The translations under genes and the position numbers were made by a program. A stretch of 44,493 nucleotides of DNA from Kordiimonadaceae bacterium (GTDB lineage: Bacteria > Pseudomonadota > Alphaproteobacteria > Sphingomonadales > Kordiimonadaceae), in NCBI GenBank assembly GCA_016765035.1, contig JAESQS010000138.1:1-44493 (forward strand). The letters are read 5' to 3'. The notes beneath the pieces are model-generated. The model was not told the origin of the DNA and did no database searches. It was given only the letters and a program-made list of their open reading frames with translations. Shown here in pieces: positions 27,302 to 37,395 of this stretch (positions within the stretch are counted from its first letter, which is position 1; the number at the start of each line of letters is the position of its first letter).

Positions 27302-28957
27302 AGACTGCCTCCTTGAATACTTGTGCGCCAACACGGCGGTAGGTGGCGAGGAATTCTTCGCCTTCTTCGCGTTCACCCAAATAGACAGCAACTACTTTTT
27401 CAAGAGCATCTACAATGGCATGTTCGTCAAAGCCCGGTCCAAGGATAGCAGCTTTGGACGCGTCTTCTGCGCCGGAACCACCAAGCAAAAGCTGGTAACT
27501 TTCTTCGCCTTTACGGTCCACACCCAAAATGCCGATATGGCCAGCATGGTGGTGCCCACATGAGTTAATGCAGCCAGACATTTTAACTTTTAGAGGGCCA
27601 ATGTCTTGCAGGCGCTTCATATCGTCAAAGCGCTTGGTGATCGCCTGCGCAATGGGGATAGAGCGGCATTAGCAAGCGCACAATAATCCAGACCCGGGCA
27701 CACAATCATATCGGTCAGCAAGCCAACGTTGGCAGTGCCAAGTCCGGCTTCGTCAAGGTCTGTCCAGATGGCGGGCAGGTCTTTTTTGGCGACATGTGGC
27801 AAAATCAAATTCTGCTCGTGGCTGATACGCAATTCGCTATGGCTATATTCATCAGCCAGCGCGGCAACCAAATCCATTTGCTCAGCCGTTGCATCCCCGG
27901 CGATACCGCCATGTGGCTTCAGGCTGATGGTTACATTCACATGGCCCGGCACCTTGTGCGGGTTGGTGTTATTGGTAATCCATGAGGCAAAAATGAAGTT
28001 TTTCGCAGCAAGCGTATTCACGCCTTCGTCTTCGTCGGCCAACACAGGAAGCGGTGGCGGCGAGAAGAATGCAGTAATGCGGGCAATTTCTTCTGCGGGC
28101 ACATCAATAGGGATATGTTTAATCTTCGCCCATTCTTCCTCAACCTGACGCGTAAACTCTTCTGTGCCAGTTGCCTCAACCAGAATTTTAATCCGGGCTT
28201 TATATTTATTGTCGCGGCGGCCGTGCTCGTTATAAACGCGCAAAATGGCTTCCATATAGCTAAGGAAGTCAGCTTCTGGCAGAAACTCACGAACGGTTTT
28301 TCCGATAACTGGCGTACGGCCCATGCCGCCACCAACAAGAACTTCAAAACCAATGGCACCAGCGTCATTGGTTTTTAAAATCAAGCCAATGTCGTGCCAT
28401 TTTACAGCGGCCCGGTCAGTGCCTGCGGCTGTGATAGCAAACTTAAACTTACGCGGCAAAAAGCTAAATTCCGGGTGGAAGCTAGACCACTGGCGCAGCA
28501 ATTCAGCATACGGGCGTGGATCTGCAACTTCATCAGCTGTCGCACCGGCAAACTGGTCTGTAGTTACATTGCGAATACAGTTGCCTGATGTTTGGATGGC
28601 GTGCATTTCTACTTCTGCAAGCTCTTCCAATATGTCTGGTGTTTCGCTTAGTTTTGGCCAGTTATACTGGATATTCTGCCGTGTGGTGAAGTGGCCATAG
28701 CCTTTGTCATACCGACGGGCGATATGGGCAAGACGGCGCATCTGGTCAGCAGACACCGTGCCATATGGCACTGCAACACGCAGCATATAGGCGTGCAATT
28801 GCAGGTATAGGCCGTTCATCAAACGCAGCGGGCGAAATTCTTCTTCCGTCAGTTCGCCTTTTACCCGGCGCTCTACTTGGTCACGGAATTCGTCAACGCG
28901 GGATTTTACCAGCGCATGGTCGTAATCATCATAGGCGTACATTAAAGTGCCTCCCAA
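27288..28957 (-). pseudogene. cysI: Nitrite/sulfite reductase (CysI-like), split by a single-base frameshift near 27665
   Basis: N-terminal part ORF 27617..28957 (RRLAHIARRYDKGYGHFTTRQNIQYNWPKL...CPGLDYCALA), C-terminal part ORF 27288..27620 (MKRLQDIGPLKVKMSGCINSCGHHH...). Confidence 0.88.
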
Positions 28958-29262
28958 TCAGTAGAAACTTGGTATCCCAGATCAGCGCGTACGCTTGGGC
29001 CTTTTGCTTGCATCACATGCTTCATGTGCGCCGGGTAGGGGGCACCGTCGGTGACAACTGCGCCAATAAGCTCACAGCCAGCGACGGTATTATCCGCAAC
29101 GCTTTCGTTTGCTTTGGCAAGGAGGGCATCAGCAGCTTCATTTTCTGCATAGGCACCGTCGTTAGGTGCCGCACTCCAGCCATTGCCGGTGAAAAACACC
29201 ACACGTCCATCACCAAGGTTATTGGCGAGGATCATTTGAGGCCCTTTAATTTTTTTAGCCAT
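28942..29262 (-). CDS. DUF2849 family protein
   Basis: 106 aa, MILANNLGDGRVVFFTGNGW..., located between cysI and cysG as is usual for this family. Confidence 0.82.
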   Translation of the reverse strand: MAKKIKGPQMILANNLGDGRVVFFTGNGWSAAPNDGAYAENEAADALLAKANESVADNTVAGCELIGAVVTDGAPYPAHMKHVMQAKGPSVRADLGYQVSTDWEAL

Positions 29263-29276
29263 GCCTGACTACTCCT

Positions 29277-30695
29277 TTACGCGATCGCTGACTGGGTCAG
29301 CGCATCAAACTCTGTTGGTGCAAGGTCGATGGCGTTTCTGACAACGTCACCGATCAATAAGAGTGCCGGGCTTTTTACAGCATTTTCTGTAACAAGCTGC
29401 GGCAATGTTTCTAAGGTGCCGTAAAAACAGCGTTCGTTGGCGCGGGTACCATTTTCAACAACAGCAACAAGGGTTGAACCCTTGACGCCATGTTCCATTA
29501 GGCCCGCAGAAATTTTTGGGGCGCTTTTAACCCCCATATAAACTGCCAGTGTTTGCTCTTTGCCTGCCAGTCGCGCCCAATCCTTAAAAGTGCCGTCTTG
29601 CAGGTGGCCTGTCACAAGTGTCAGGCTGTTGCTATGCTCGCGGTCTGTCATAGGGATTTGCGCACTGGCTGCAATGCCTTGGAAGGCGCTAATGCCGGGG
29701 ATAACTTCAGTATGGATATCGTGGGCGCGCAGTTGGTTCAGTTCTTCGCCAGCACGTGCAAGTAAAAGCGGATCACCGCCCTTAAGGCGTACAACACGTT
29801 TGCCTGCCAGGGCTTCTTCCACGATCAGCGCATTGATGCCATCTTGGCCTACACCGTGGTTGCCTTCGCGTTTGCCAACATAGATAAGCTGTGCGTCCCT
29901 GCGGCCAAGAGCCAATACATCGCGGCTCACAAGCCGGTCATAGATAATTACATCAGCTTGCTGCAAGGCCCGGTGGGCTTTAATTGTCAGCAAGTCTGGG
30001 TCGCCGGGGCCAGCCCCTACTATTTGTACTTGGCCAGATGTTGCGCCTACGCGGTGGTTTTTCGCGGCCTCTATAATAAGCTGTTCAACCTCTGCTTCTG
30101 CAAAATCAGCATATTTACCCGCGTTGTCATAAAGACGGTCCCAAAACAGGCGGCGGCGTGTGCTTTCAGGAATAATGCTTCTAACCCGGTTGCGCACGGT
30201 ACCAGCGGCTGCTGCGAGCGTGCCGAGCGATGGCGGGGTTATTTGCTCAAGGCTGTTTCTTAACCGGCGCACAAACACAGGCGCATTACCGCCGGATGAA
30301 AAGGCTACTTGAAGTGGCCCCCGTGTGAATTGTGCTGGGGTGATGAAATTGCTCTTTGAAGGCGTATCAACCACATTTACGGGTAGCTTGCGGGCATTGG
30401 CAAGGCGCAAGGCGCGTTCTTCGGTTAAGTCATCGTCTGTGGAGATATAGACTAATGTTTTGTCAGCCAAGTCGTCTTCGCAGAAGGGGCGATCATGCGC
30501 CCGAATTTCGTTTTGACCAATTACAACGTCGCTAAGGCCTGCTTCATCGAGTGATTTGCTGGCATTTGCGCTGACAACAGTGATACGCGCGCCTGTGTCG
30601 AGGAATAGGGCAGCTTTGGCCATGGCACCAGCGTTTGCACCCACAATAAGGATGTGGTGTTTCTCGGCTGTTAAAAAAACAGGTATGTTTGCCAT
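29277..30695 (-). CDS. cysG: Siroheme synthase (uroporphyrin-III C-methyltransferase / precorrin-2 dehydrogenase / ferrochelatase)
   Basis: NAD-binding N-terminus; VQIVGAGPGDPDLLTIKAHRALQQADVIIYDRLVS and VVRLKGGDPLLLARAGEE. Confidence 0.95.
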   Translation of the reverse strand: MANIPVFLTAEKHHILIVGANAGAMAKAALFLDTGARITVVSANASKSLDEAGLSDVVIGQNEIRAHDRPFCEDDLADKTLVYISTDDDLTEERALRLANARKLPVNVVDTPSKSNFITPAQFTRGPLQVAFSSGGNAPVFVRRLRNSLEQITPPSLGTLAAAAGTVRNRVRSIIPESTRRRLFWDRLYDNAGKYADFAEAEVEQLIIEAAKNHRVGATSGQVQIVGAGPGDPDLLTIKAHRALQQADVIIYDRLVSRDVLALGRRDAQLIYVGKREGNHGVGQDGINALIVEEALAGKRVVRLKGGDPLLLARAGEELNQLRAHDIHTEVIPGISAFQGIAASAQIPMTDREHSNSLTLVTGHLQDGTFKDWARLAGKEQTLAVYMGVKSAPKISAGLMEHGVKGSTLVAVVENGTRANERCFYGTLETLPQLVTENAVKSPALLLIGDVVRNAIDLAPTEFDALTQSAIA

Positions 30696-31207
30696 GGCTA
30701 AAAGTCTCCAAACTCATTATTCGAGGGTGGTTCTATTTTCTTCGGTAGCTTTAAAGTGCAGCGGTAAAGAAAGTCAAACTAACCAACACTACTAAAAATA
30801 GGGATGATAGGCTTCTGCAACAAACGAGAAGATTTTACCTTTCACAGTAGATAAATTTTCCATAAAATGGTCTTTTAAGAAAATAATACAGTATAAATTT
30901 CTAAATATATTTATTATTATGGTATAATTTTACATGAAATTATATTTTAACAGAAAAATGAATATGCAGTTTCGGGGCTAGGTGAAATATCAGAAATTTA
31001 GGTGCTTTTGGATAGAAAATCTAATCATCAGCTTTGTTTTGAGGGTTTGTAGAATATTCACGTATAGTTGCGTGCCTTGTGTGGCGTACCTTTCTGCAGT
31101 CGAGGAAACTTACTGCCTTTCAGGATGAGAAACTATATGGCTTGTTGTGCTATTGCCATGTTCTTGGCACGCGGGTACATAGGAATTTGGGGTGGGAGCA
31201 CACAGAA

Positions 31208-31912
31208 ATGGACGATCTGATTGAATTGGAGGCTAGTTGGGGTTTAGCCTTGGCCCCAGAATTTACCAAGGACTATATGCAGCAGCTCAAAGCATTTTTG
31301 CACGGGGAACTTGCAGTAGGTAAAACCATATTCCCAAAAAATAGCGAGTATTTTGCAGCACTGAATCGGACGCCAGTGGATGAGGTGAAGGTGGTTATAT
31401 TGGGGCAGGATCCCTACCACGGTCCCGGTCAGGCACATGGCTTATGCTTTTCAGTGCAGCCCGGCGTGCCTGCGCCTCCGTCGCTTGTGAATATTTATAA
31501 AGAAATGGAAGATGACCTTGGCATTGTACGCGCCCATCATGGGTGTTTACATGCATGGGCAGACCAAGGCGTGCTGTTGTTGAACGCTGTATTGACGGTA
31601 GAGGCGCATAATGCGGCTTCGCATCAGGGGCGCGGGTGGGAAGCTTTCACTGATGCCATCATTGCTGAGCTTAATGAAAAGCATGAAAATCTGGTGTTTA
31701 TATTGTGGGGTGGTTATGCGCAAAAGAAGGGCGCGAAAATTGATGGTACGAAGCATTTGGTGTTGAAATCACCGCACCCCTCGCCCTTATCATCTTACCG
31801 TGGCTTTTTTGGTAGCAAACCCTTTTCCCAAACAAATGCCTATCTGGAAGCAAAGGGCAAAGCGCCCATTGTGTGGCAACTGCCTTCAGCCGGCGGTGGC
31901 CTATTGTTATAA
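31208..31912 (+). CDS. ung: Uracil-DNA glycosylase
   Basis: [52 protein letters not shown]; start at [11 protein letters not shown] (31208) more plausible than ORF-track 31079. Confidence 0.95.
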   Translation: MDDLIELEASWGLALAPEFTKDYMQQLKAFLHGELAVGKTIFPKNSEYFAALNRTPVDEVKVVILGQDPYHGPGQAHGLCFSVQPGVPAPPSLVNIYKEMEDDLGIVRAHHGCLHAWADQGVLLLNAVLTVEAHNAASHQGRGWEAFTDAIIAELNEKHENLVFILWGGYAQKKGAKIDGTKHLVLKSPHPSPLSSYRGFFGSKPFSQTNAYLEAKGKAPIVWQLPSAGGGLLL

Positions 31913-31927
31913 TAAGGCGCTGATAGC

Positions 31928-31999
31928 CTGCCCACACCCTGCTTACTTTATATGACCAACCACCCCACAGTGTAATCTATCGGGTGGTTGGGTAAAATT
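31928..31999. repeat. REP/MITE-like element copy (core hairpin) between convergent ung and M20 genes
   Basis: CCAACCACCC (31956-31965) / GGGTGGTTGG (31982-31991) with 16-nt loop CACAGTGTAATCTATC, close to the loop CACAGTGTATCCTAGC at 24131-24146. Confidence 0.75.
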
Positions 32000-32001
32000 A
32001 T

Positions 32002-33399
32002 CTAGCTGGCGATGGCTTTTAGCAGCACATACCAATGCTCAAAATTATCATACAGTGCCACTACTGGCAGGCGTTCGTTTAGGCCATGGGCAAAACGGTC
32101 ACTGCTTTTGATATAAATGCCGTTCACGCCATAACTAGGAATGCCAGCCGCCCTAAAATGCATTCCATCTGTTCCGCCAGAGGACATGCTCGGAATAATT
32201 TTCAGGTTGGGGTATTTTGCATCTACGGCCTGTTGGACCGCAGCGAGTATATCGGCGCGCAGTGGTGATGCATCAGATTCGACGGGGTCGGAAATCATTT
32301 CAAACTCGACAGCCTCATTACCCACTATTTTTTTCAAAGTATTTTCGGTGTTTTGTACACCTTCTCCCGGGAAAACCCGGCAGTTAACTGTGGCAGTGGC
32401 AGATTGTGGCAATGCATTTTCAGCATGTCCGGCACTCAGCATGGTGGCGACACACGTTGTACCAATGGTGCCAACATAGTCGCTGCTAGTCCGTAAGGTT
32501 TTTATTGCGTCTTGGTCCTTGGGGTTTTTGGCGAAGGCGGTCATGGCTTTGCCCATTGCGCCTGGTGTGGTGGGGCCAGTGCCTTCAAAGAAAGCCTTGG
32601 TTAGCTCGTTTTGCCGAACAGGAAAACGGTATGCCTGAATTTTACGAAGGGCATCAGCAAGGTCGTAAATAGCATTGTCATCACGGGGGCGGCTGCTGTG
32701 GCCACCGGGATTGCGCACTGTAAGTGTATATGTAACGTAAGTTTTTTCTGCTGCTTGCATACCGTAAGCTGGCGGTGTGCTGCCGTCTTCTGGTAAAAGG
32801 CCGCCACCGGCATCTGAATTGAGCATGAACTCACTGTCTGTAAGGGCGCGGAATTCAGACACCAGCGCTTTGGTAGAGGCCATGCTGGTTTCTTCATCCC
32901 CCGAGAAGGCAATGATAAGGTCCCGGTTTGGCACCCAGCCTTCGGCTTTTAGGCGTAGAAAGACAGTGGTAACAGCCGTTAAGCCTGCTTTATTATCAAG
33001 CGTGCCGCGGCCAATGTAAAACCCGTCTTTTTCAATCAGTTTGTAGGGGTCTTCTGTCCAGTCTTTGCGCAAGGCATCGACTACATCCATATGGGCTGAA
33101 ATGCTAATGGGTTTTTTGCCAGAAGAGCCATCTCCACGGTAGCGCACAACAAGCGCCCCTGTTTTGCCGATGGGGAGTGTATGCACATCTTCTGCTGCAA
33201 ATCCGCCACTGATGAATTTTTTAGAGAGATAGTCCATCAGCAAAGGCACTTGCTCATGGCCTTTTGCCGTACGCATCTCAACTGCTGTGCGGTATATTTC
33301 AAAGCCGACTTGGCCAAATGGCATGTTTATGTCAGCAGCTAATGTAGGTGCGGTGGCCGCGCTTAACAGCGCCGCGCCAGTGATGAGTTGTTTAAGCAT
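32002..33399 (-). CDS. M20/M25/M40 family metallopeptidase, exported
   Basis: ISISAHMDVVDA, GRGTLDNKAGLTA, SGDEETS, SGGTDGMHFRAAGIPSYGVNG. Confidence 0.93.
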   Translation of the reverse strand: MLKQLITGAALLSAATAPTLAADINMPFGQVGFEIYRTAVEMRTAKGHEQVPLLMDYLSKKFISGGFAAEDVHTLPIGKTGALVVRYRGDGSSGKKPISISAHMDVVDALRKDWTEDPYKLIEKDGFYIGRGTLDNKAGLTAVTTVFLRLKAEGWVPNRDLIIAFSGDEETSMASTKALVSEFRALTDSEFMLNSDAGGGLLPEDGSTPPAYGMQAAEKTYVTYTLTVRNPGGHSSRPRDDNAIYDLADALRKIQAYRFPVRQNELTKAFFEGTGPTTPGAMGKAMTAFAKNPKDQDAIKTLRTSSDYVGTIGTTCVATMLSAGHAENALPQSATATVNCRVFPGEGVQNTENTLKKIVGNEAVEFEMISDPVESDASPLRADILAAVQQAVDAKYPNLKIIPSMSSGGTDGMHFRAAGIPSYGVNGIYIKSSDRFAHGLNERLPVVALYDNFEHWYVLLKAIAS

Positions 33400-33502
33400 T
33401 CTATCCCCCGTGACAGAGTTTGGTGAAAGTGAGATGGATATTATTCAAGCCAACTTTGTCAAAGCCCGACCTGTTGTGTAATTCTATTTTTGCGTGCAGG
33501 AT

Positions 33503-34012
33503 TTATGTCGCTCCGTCAAGCCATTTATACATGACGTGAACACCCACATACCCCAATTCAGCGTGGTTAAAGGCGCGGGGGATGGTACCAACGATGGTAA
33601 AACCCATTTTTTGCCAAAGAGACACTGCACCTTTGTTGCTTTCCACCACGGCATTATATTGCATGGCCTTGAAGCCGAGGGCCTGTGCCTGTTCCTGCGA
33701 ATGCTCACACATCATAGTGGCGATGCCGCGTCCTTGGGCCTTTGGGCTAACCATATAACCGCCGTTGGCTATATGGTCACCGGGGCCTTCTCTGTTTTTC
33801 GCGAGTTTGTACGTGCCCACGATCACTCCGTCTTCCCCATCACCATCTACTGCGACAAATGTCTTGGCTGACCTACGCATCCACATAGAAAGCGCGTCTG
33901 TATAGCTTATGTCACGGTCAATAGAATAGGTTGTGCCAGCAGAAACAATCTCTCGAAAGAACGGCCATATGTGCTGAAAATCTTCAGTCTTCGCTTCACG
34001 GATTACTATCAT
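33503..34012 (-). CDS. GNAT family N-acetyltransferase
   Basis: GGYMVSPKAQGRGIATMMCEHSQEQAQALGFKAMQYNAVVESNKGAVSLWQKMGF. Confidence 0.93.
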   Translation of the reverse strand: MIVIREAKTEDFQHIWPFFREIVSAGTTYSIDRDISYTDALSMWMRRSAKTFVAVDGDGEDGVIVGTYKLAKNREGPGDHIANGGYMVSPKAQGRGIATMMCEHSQEQAQALGFKAMQYNAVVESNKGAVSLWQKMGFTIVGTIPRAFNHAELGYVGVHVMYKWLDGAT

Positions 34013-34033
34013 ACGCCCTCTGTATTCAGATTA

Positions 34034-34130
34034 GGTAGCATTCGGTTTAATATGCGCCACAGCCCTCTACCCACCCTCAGACTTGTACTCTAGGGGAGGG
34101 AGTGTGGGCCAGTTGAGGCATGGAAGTTTT
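34034..34130. repeat. Diverged REP/MITE-like element copy
   Basis: TAGCATTCGGTTTAATATGCGCCACAGCCCTCTACCCACC...GAGGGAGTGTGGGCCAGTTGAGGCATGG parallels the 24073-24182 layout; stem CCACAGCCCTC (34057-34067) / GAGGGAGTGTGG (34096-34107). Confidence 0.5.
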
Positions 34131-34135
34131 CCAGT

Positions 34136-36235
34136 TTAGGGGTCTGACAGTTTTTTCAGGCTGTAAACCATTTGCAGTGCATCTGTATAGGCACGCTGTT
34201 TTAGGTTTGCAGCAGCGGAATGACCGCCTTCTGTGTTTTCATAATAGAGGACAGGCTTGCCCATATCAGCCATTTTTGCGGCCATTTTACGGGCGTGCCC
34301 AGGGTGAACTCTGTCGTCTTTTGTGGATGTATAGAAAAACACTTCTGGATAATCCGTATCATCCTTGATGTTTTGGTATGGTGAATAGGCGCGGATATAG
34401 GCGCGTTCTTCGGCTATATCCGGGTTGCCATATTCGCCCATCCATGAGGCCCCTGCAAGTAGGGTGTGATAGCGCATCATATCTAACAACGGTACAGCGC
34501 AAATAACCGCACCAAATAAGTCAGGGCGCTGTGTGGTCATAACGCCCACGAGCAACCCCCCGTTTGAACCGCCACGTATGCCCAAGTGTTTGGTACTTGT
34601 GAGGCCTGTTTCAATCAGGTGTTCAGCAACTGAGATAAAGTCATCATAAGCGCGCTGCCTGTTTTCCTTGAGGGCTGACTGGTGCCAATCTGGCCCAAAT
34701 TCACCCCCACCACGGATGTTGGCAATAGCATAAGCGCCGCCACTTTCCAGCCACAGCTTGCTAAACCCCTGCATGTAGCTGGGGGCAAGTGAAATTTCAA
34801 AGCCGCCATACCCATACAGCATGGTCGGGGTTTTACCGTTCATTTCAGTATTTTTTTGGCGGATTAGGAAATAGGGCACCATCGTGCCATCTTTGCTTTT
34901 ACTGAATTTTTGCTCGGTCACAAGCCCTGCGGCATCAAAGCGGGCAGGTAGTGATTGCAGCAGAATGGGCTCTTTGCCCCGGCTAACGCTGTAAAGCATG
35001 TCTGGTTGCAGAAAGCTTTCATAATTGAAGAAAGCATTATCGCTCCATTCGTCAGCGCTGACAGTGGAAATATTACCGTTTTGCGGCATAGTAATTTCCG
35101 AAATAATCCAGTCTTTACGCGGGAGAGTAGCTGCAAACAGCTTGCTTTTTACATCGTCAAGCACGCTGATAAAAATACGGCTCATGCCGATTGAAACAGT
35201 ATCGATCGCAAGGCGGCCTGTAGGCGCAAAAATACTGTTGATACTGCGCTCTGGCGTGCCGCCAATAGCATCTTCAACTTGCAAAGAGACAAGGGAACCT
35301 GACACATAGGTTTTGCCGCCTACATTCCAGTCCGCGCGTAATTGCATCACAATATGGCCAGCGAATATGCCTTGGAAATTGACCGCTAGCGGAATTTGAA
35401 GCGGACGCATTTCAGCGTCTTGCCCTTCGCCTTCCATTATGAAGACGATTTCGGTGAAAAAATCAGGGTAGCGGATAAAGCCAACATGATTGCCATCGGG
35501 CCTGTGGCTGGCAAACGGGAAGTTACCCATCTGTTTTACGTCACCCTCAGAAAGCAAGCGGGCATGTTCAATCGGTTCGCCACGTTTCCATAGCTTTACC
35601 TGATTAGGGTAACCGCTGTCTGTCAGGGTGTCTTCGCCAAAATCGGTGGCAATAAGTACAGTGTTTGTATCTACCCATACAAGGGTTTGTTTGGCTTCTT
35701 TTGTTTCAAAGCCGCCGCCAACAAAGCGTTTCATTATGGTGTCGAATTCGCGCACAACAACAGCGTCACCGCCGCCTCTGGATAAGGAGACCAAGCAGCT
35801 ACCAAAATCAGGTGGCAAGCATTCTCGGCCTTTATAGACCCAGTTTTCACCTTCATCGGCGGCAAGCTTGTCGATATCCAGTATATTTACCCAGCGGGGC
35901 GTGTCGCTTGAATAAGATTTAAGGCTGGCACGGCGCCATAGGCCCCGCACATGCGTTGCATCCTGCCAAAAGTTATGGACAGCGCCACCAAGCAGTTTCC
36001 CATATGGGATTTTGTCGCTGGCATTATAGTCTTTCAGGGCGCCTTCCTGCAGGGCCGAAAATCGAGCATCCGTTTCTAGGAGGCCAAGCGAATGTTTGTT
36101 ACGCTCTTCAACCCATTCGAGGGCTTTTTTGCCTTCCACTTCTTCGAGCCAGAGGAATTTATCTGTGTCTGACGCGTTGCTTGGCGCAACACTTGCGGTG
36201 ACTGCCATTAATACTCCTGCAATACCCTGTTTCAT
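34136..36235 (-). CDS. Prolyl oligopeptidase family (S9A-like) serine peptidase, exported
   Basis: GYGGFEISLAPSYM, NIRGGGEFGPDWHQSALKENRQRAYDDFI, GIRGGSNGGLLVG (GxSxGG), KDDRVHPGHARKMA, GGHS. Confidence 0.94.
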   Translation of the reverse strand: MKQGIAGVLMAVTASVAPSNASDTDKFLWLEEVEGKKALEWVEERNKHSLGLLETDARFSALQEGALKDYNASDKIPYGKLLGGAVHNFWQDATHVRGLWRRASLKSYSSDTPRWVNILDIDKLAADEGENWVYKGRECLPPDFGSCLVSLSRGGGDAVVVREFDTIMKRFVGGGFETKEAKQTLVWVDTNTVLIATDFGEDTLTDSGYPNQVKLWKRGEPIEHARLLSEGDVKQMGNFPFASHRPDGNHVGFIRYPDFFTEIVFIMEGEGQDAEMRPLQIPLAVNFQGIFAGHIVMQLRADWNVGGKTYVSGSLVSLQVEDAIGGTPERSINSIFAPTGRLAIDTVSIGMSRIFISVLDDVKSKLFAATLPRKDWIISEITMPQNGNISTVSADEWSDNAFFNYESFLQPDMLYSVSRGKEPILLQSLPARFDAAGLVTEQKFSKSKDGTMVPYFLIRQKNTEMNGKTPTMLYGYGGFEISLAPSYMQGFSKLWLESGGAYAIANIRGGGEFGPDWHQSALKENRQRAYDDFISVAEHLIETGLTSTKHLGIRGGSNGGLLVGVMTTQRPDLFGAVICAVPLLDMMRYHTLLAGASWMGEYGNPDIAEERAYIRAYSPYQNIKDDTDYPEVFFYTSTKDDRVHPGHARKMAAKMADMGKPVLYYENTEGGHSAAANLKQRAYTDALQMVYSLKKLSDP

Positions 36236-36350
36236 TTTGTATCCCCCACTTGTTAGTAGTTGTATACCAATTTTCCAGTGTAAGAGGGCCTGCCCTTCCA
36301 GAATATTAGGGAGCCGTCTCTATACGGAACCTATCAATTTCAAAGGTCTT

Positions 36351-37115
36351 TTAAAAGGTATCTTTTAGTTTACGGATTTGACTGAAAATAGCGGGTAAGG
36401 GCCCGCCAATCATACCAAGTGTGTTTTGAATTTCTTCACTCATAGGCCGGAGGAACGGATTGGTTTGTTTTTCCTGGCCTAATGTAGACGGGACGGTGGG
36501 TTTATTGTTCAGGCGCAACTGTTTCACAGCTTTCATCCGCTCTATCAGCGCTATATTATTGGGCTCTAAAGTTAGGGCAAAGGCCCCATTTGCGGCTGTA
36601 TATTCATGGGCGCAGTGGTTTAGCGTGTCATCGGGCAATGCCATTAAGGTGGAAAGGGACTGCCACATTTGGGCGTGCGTGCCTTCAAATGTCCGGCCAC
36701 ATCCCATCGAGAATAGAGTGTCTCCGCTGAAAAGTGCCTTGGCGGTGGGGAAGTGATAGGCAATATGGCCGCTTGTATGGCCCGGTACAAAATAGACATC
36801 AGCGGCGACATTGCCGAGATGAACTTGGTCCCCATCCCCTACGGCAATGTCGATGCCGGGAATTCTTTCTCTGTCTATGGCAGCGCCGACAACAGTGGCA
36901 CCGTAACGCGCTTTTAGAGCAAGGTTCGCCCCAGTATGGTCTAAGTGATGGTGGGTATTGAAAATATGGGTGAGGCGCCAGCCACGGGCACCCAGTTCTG
37001 CAACGACTTCGTCTTCAACAGCAGGGTCTACGATGGCAGTGTCCCCTGAAACGGGATCATGGATCAGATAGAGGTAATTATCCTCTAGTACCGGAATTTG
37101 AACAATTTCTAACAT
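36351..37115 (-). CDS. gloB: Hydroxyacylglutathione hydrolase (glyoxalase II)
   Basis: NTHHHLDHTGAN metal motif, PGHTSGHIAYHF, FSGDTLFSMGCGRTFEG. Confidence 0.96.
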   Translation of the reverse strand: MLEIVQIPVLEDNYLYLIHDPVSGDTAIVDPAVEDEVVAELGARGWRLTHIFNTHHHLDHTGANLALKARYGATVVGAAIDRERIPGIDIAVGDGDQVHLGNVAADVYFVPGHTSGHIAYHFPTAKALFSGDTLFSMGCGRTFEGTHAQMWQSLSTLMALPDDTLNHCAHEYTAANGAFALTLEPNNIALIERMKAVKQLRLNNKPTVPSTLGQEKQTNPFLRPMSEEIQNTLGMIGGPLPAIFSQIRKLKDTF

Positions 37116-37395
37116 AAGGCCCTATAGGGTGTATTTCCATCTTCATGGAGTATTTACATTTGTCAGCAGAGTATCACACAGCTTCTTGTTTAGGCTAGGG
37201 CTGTAAAAAATCAGGCAGTGCTCTGCTGGGGTTTTACGGCGTAAATTGGTGGGAATATTATGGAAACCAGTCAGAGGCTTTATAGTAGTTTCTAGCATTA
37301 CTTTATATATTGTGCAGATGCAGAATAGGCGCGGAACAGGGACTGCGTACTATTATACTAATATCATTATGAATGAGAAGTAAGGGGACACTACC

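Noticed and set aside
26022-30695. cys cluster as a novel system
   Set aside because: Order cysG-DUF2849-cysI-DUF934-cysH is a known sulfate-assimilation arrangement in alphaproteobacteria; only the frameshift is unusual.
30880-30965. AT-rich stretch upstream of ung/cysG
   Set aside because: Probably an ordinary promoter or intergenic region; no clear repeats, palindromes or coding potential to support a specific claim.
7717-34130. CRISPR array interpretation of the recurring CCAACCACCCCACAGTGTA motif
   Set aside because: Copies are kilobases apart, variable and palindromic with no regular spacers or cas genes; a REP/MITE-like family explains them better.
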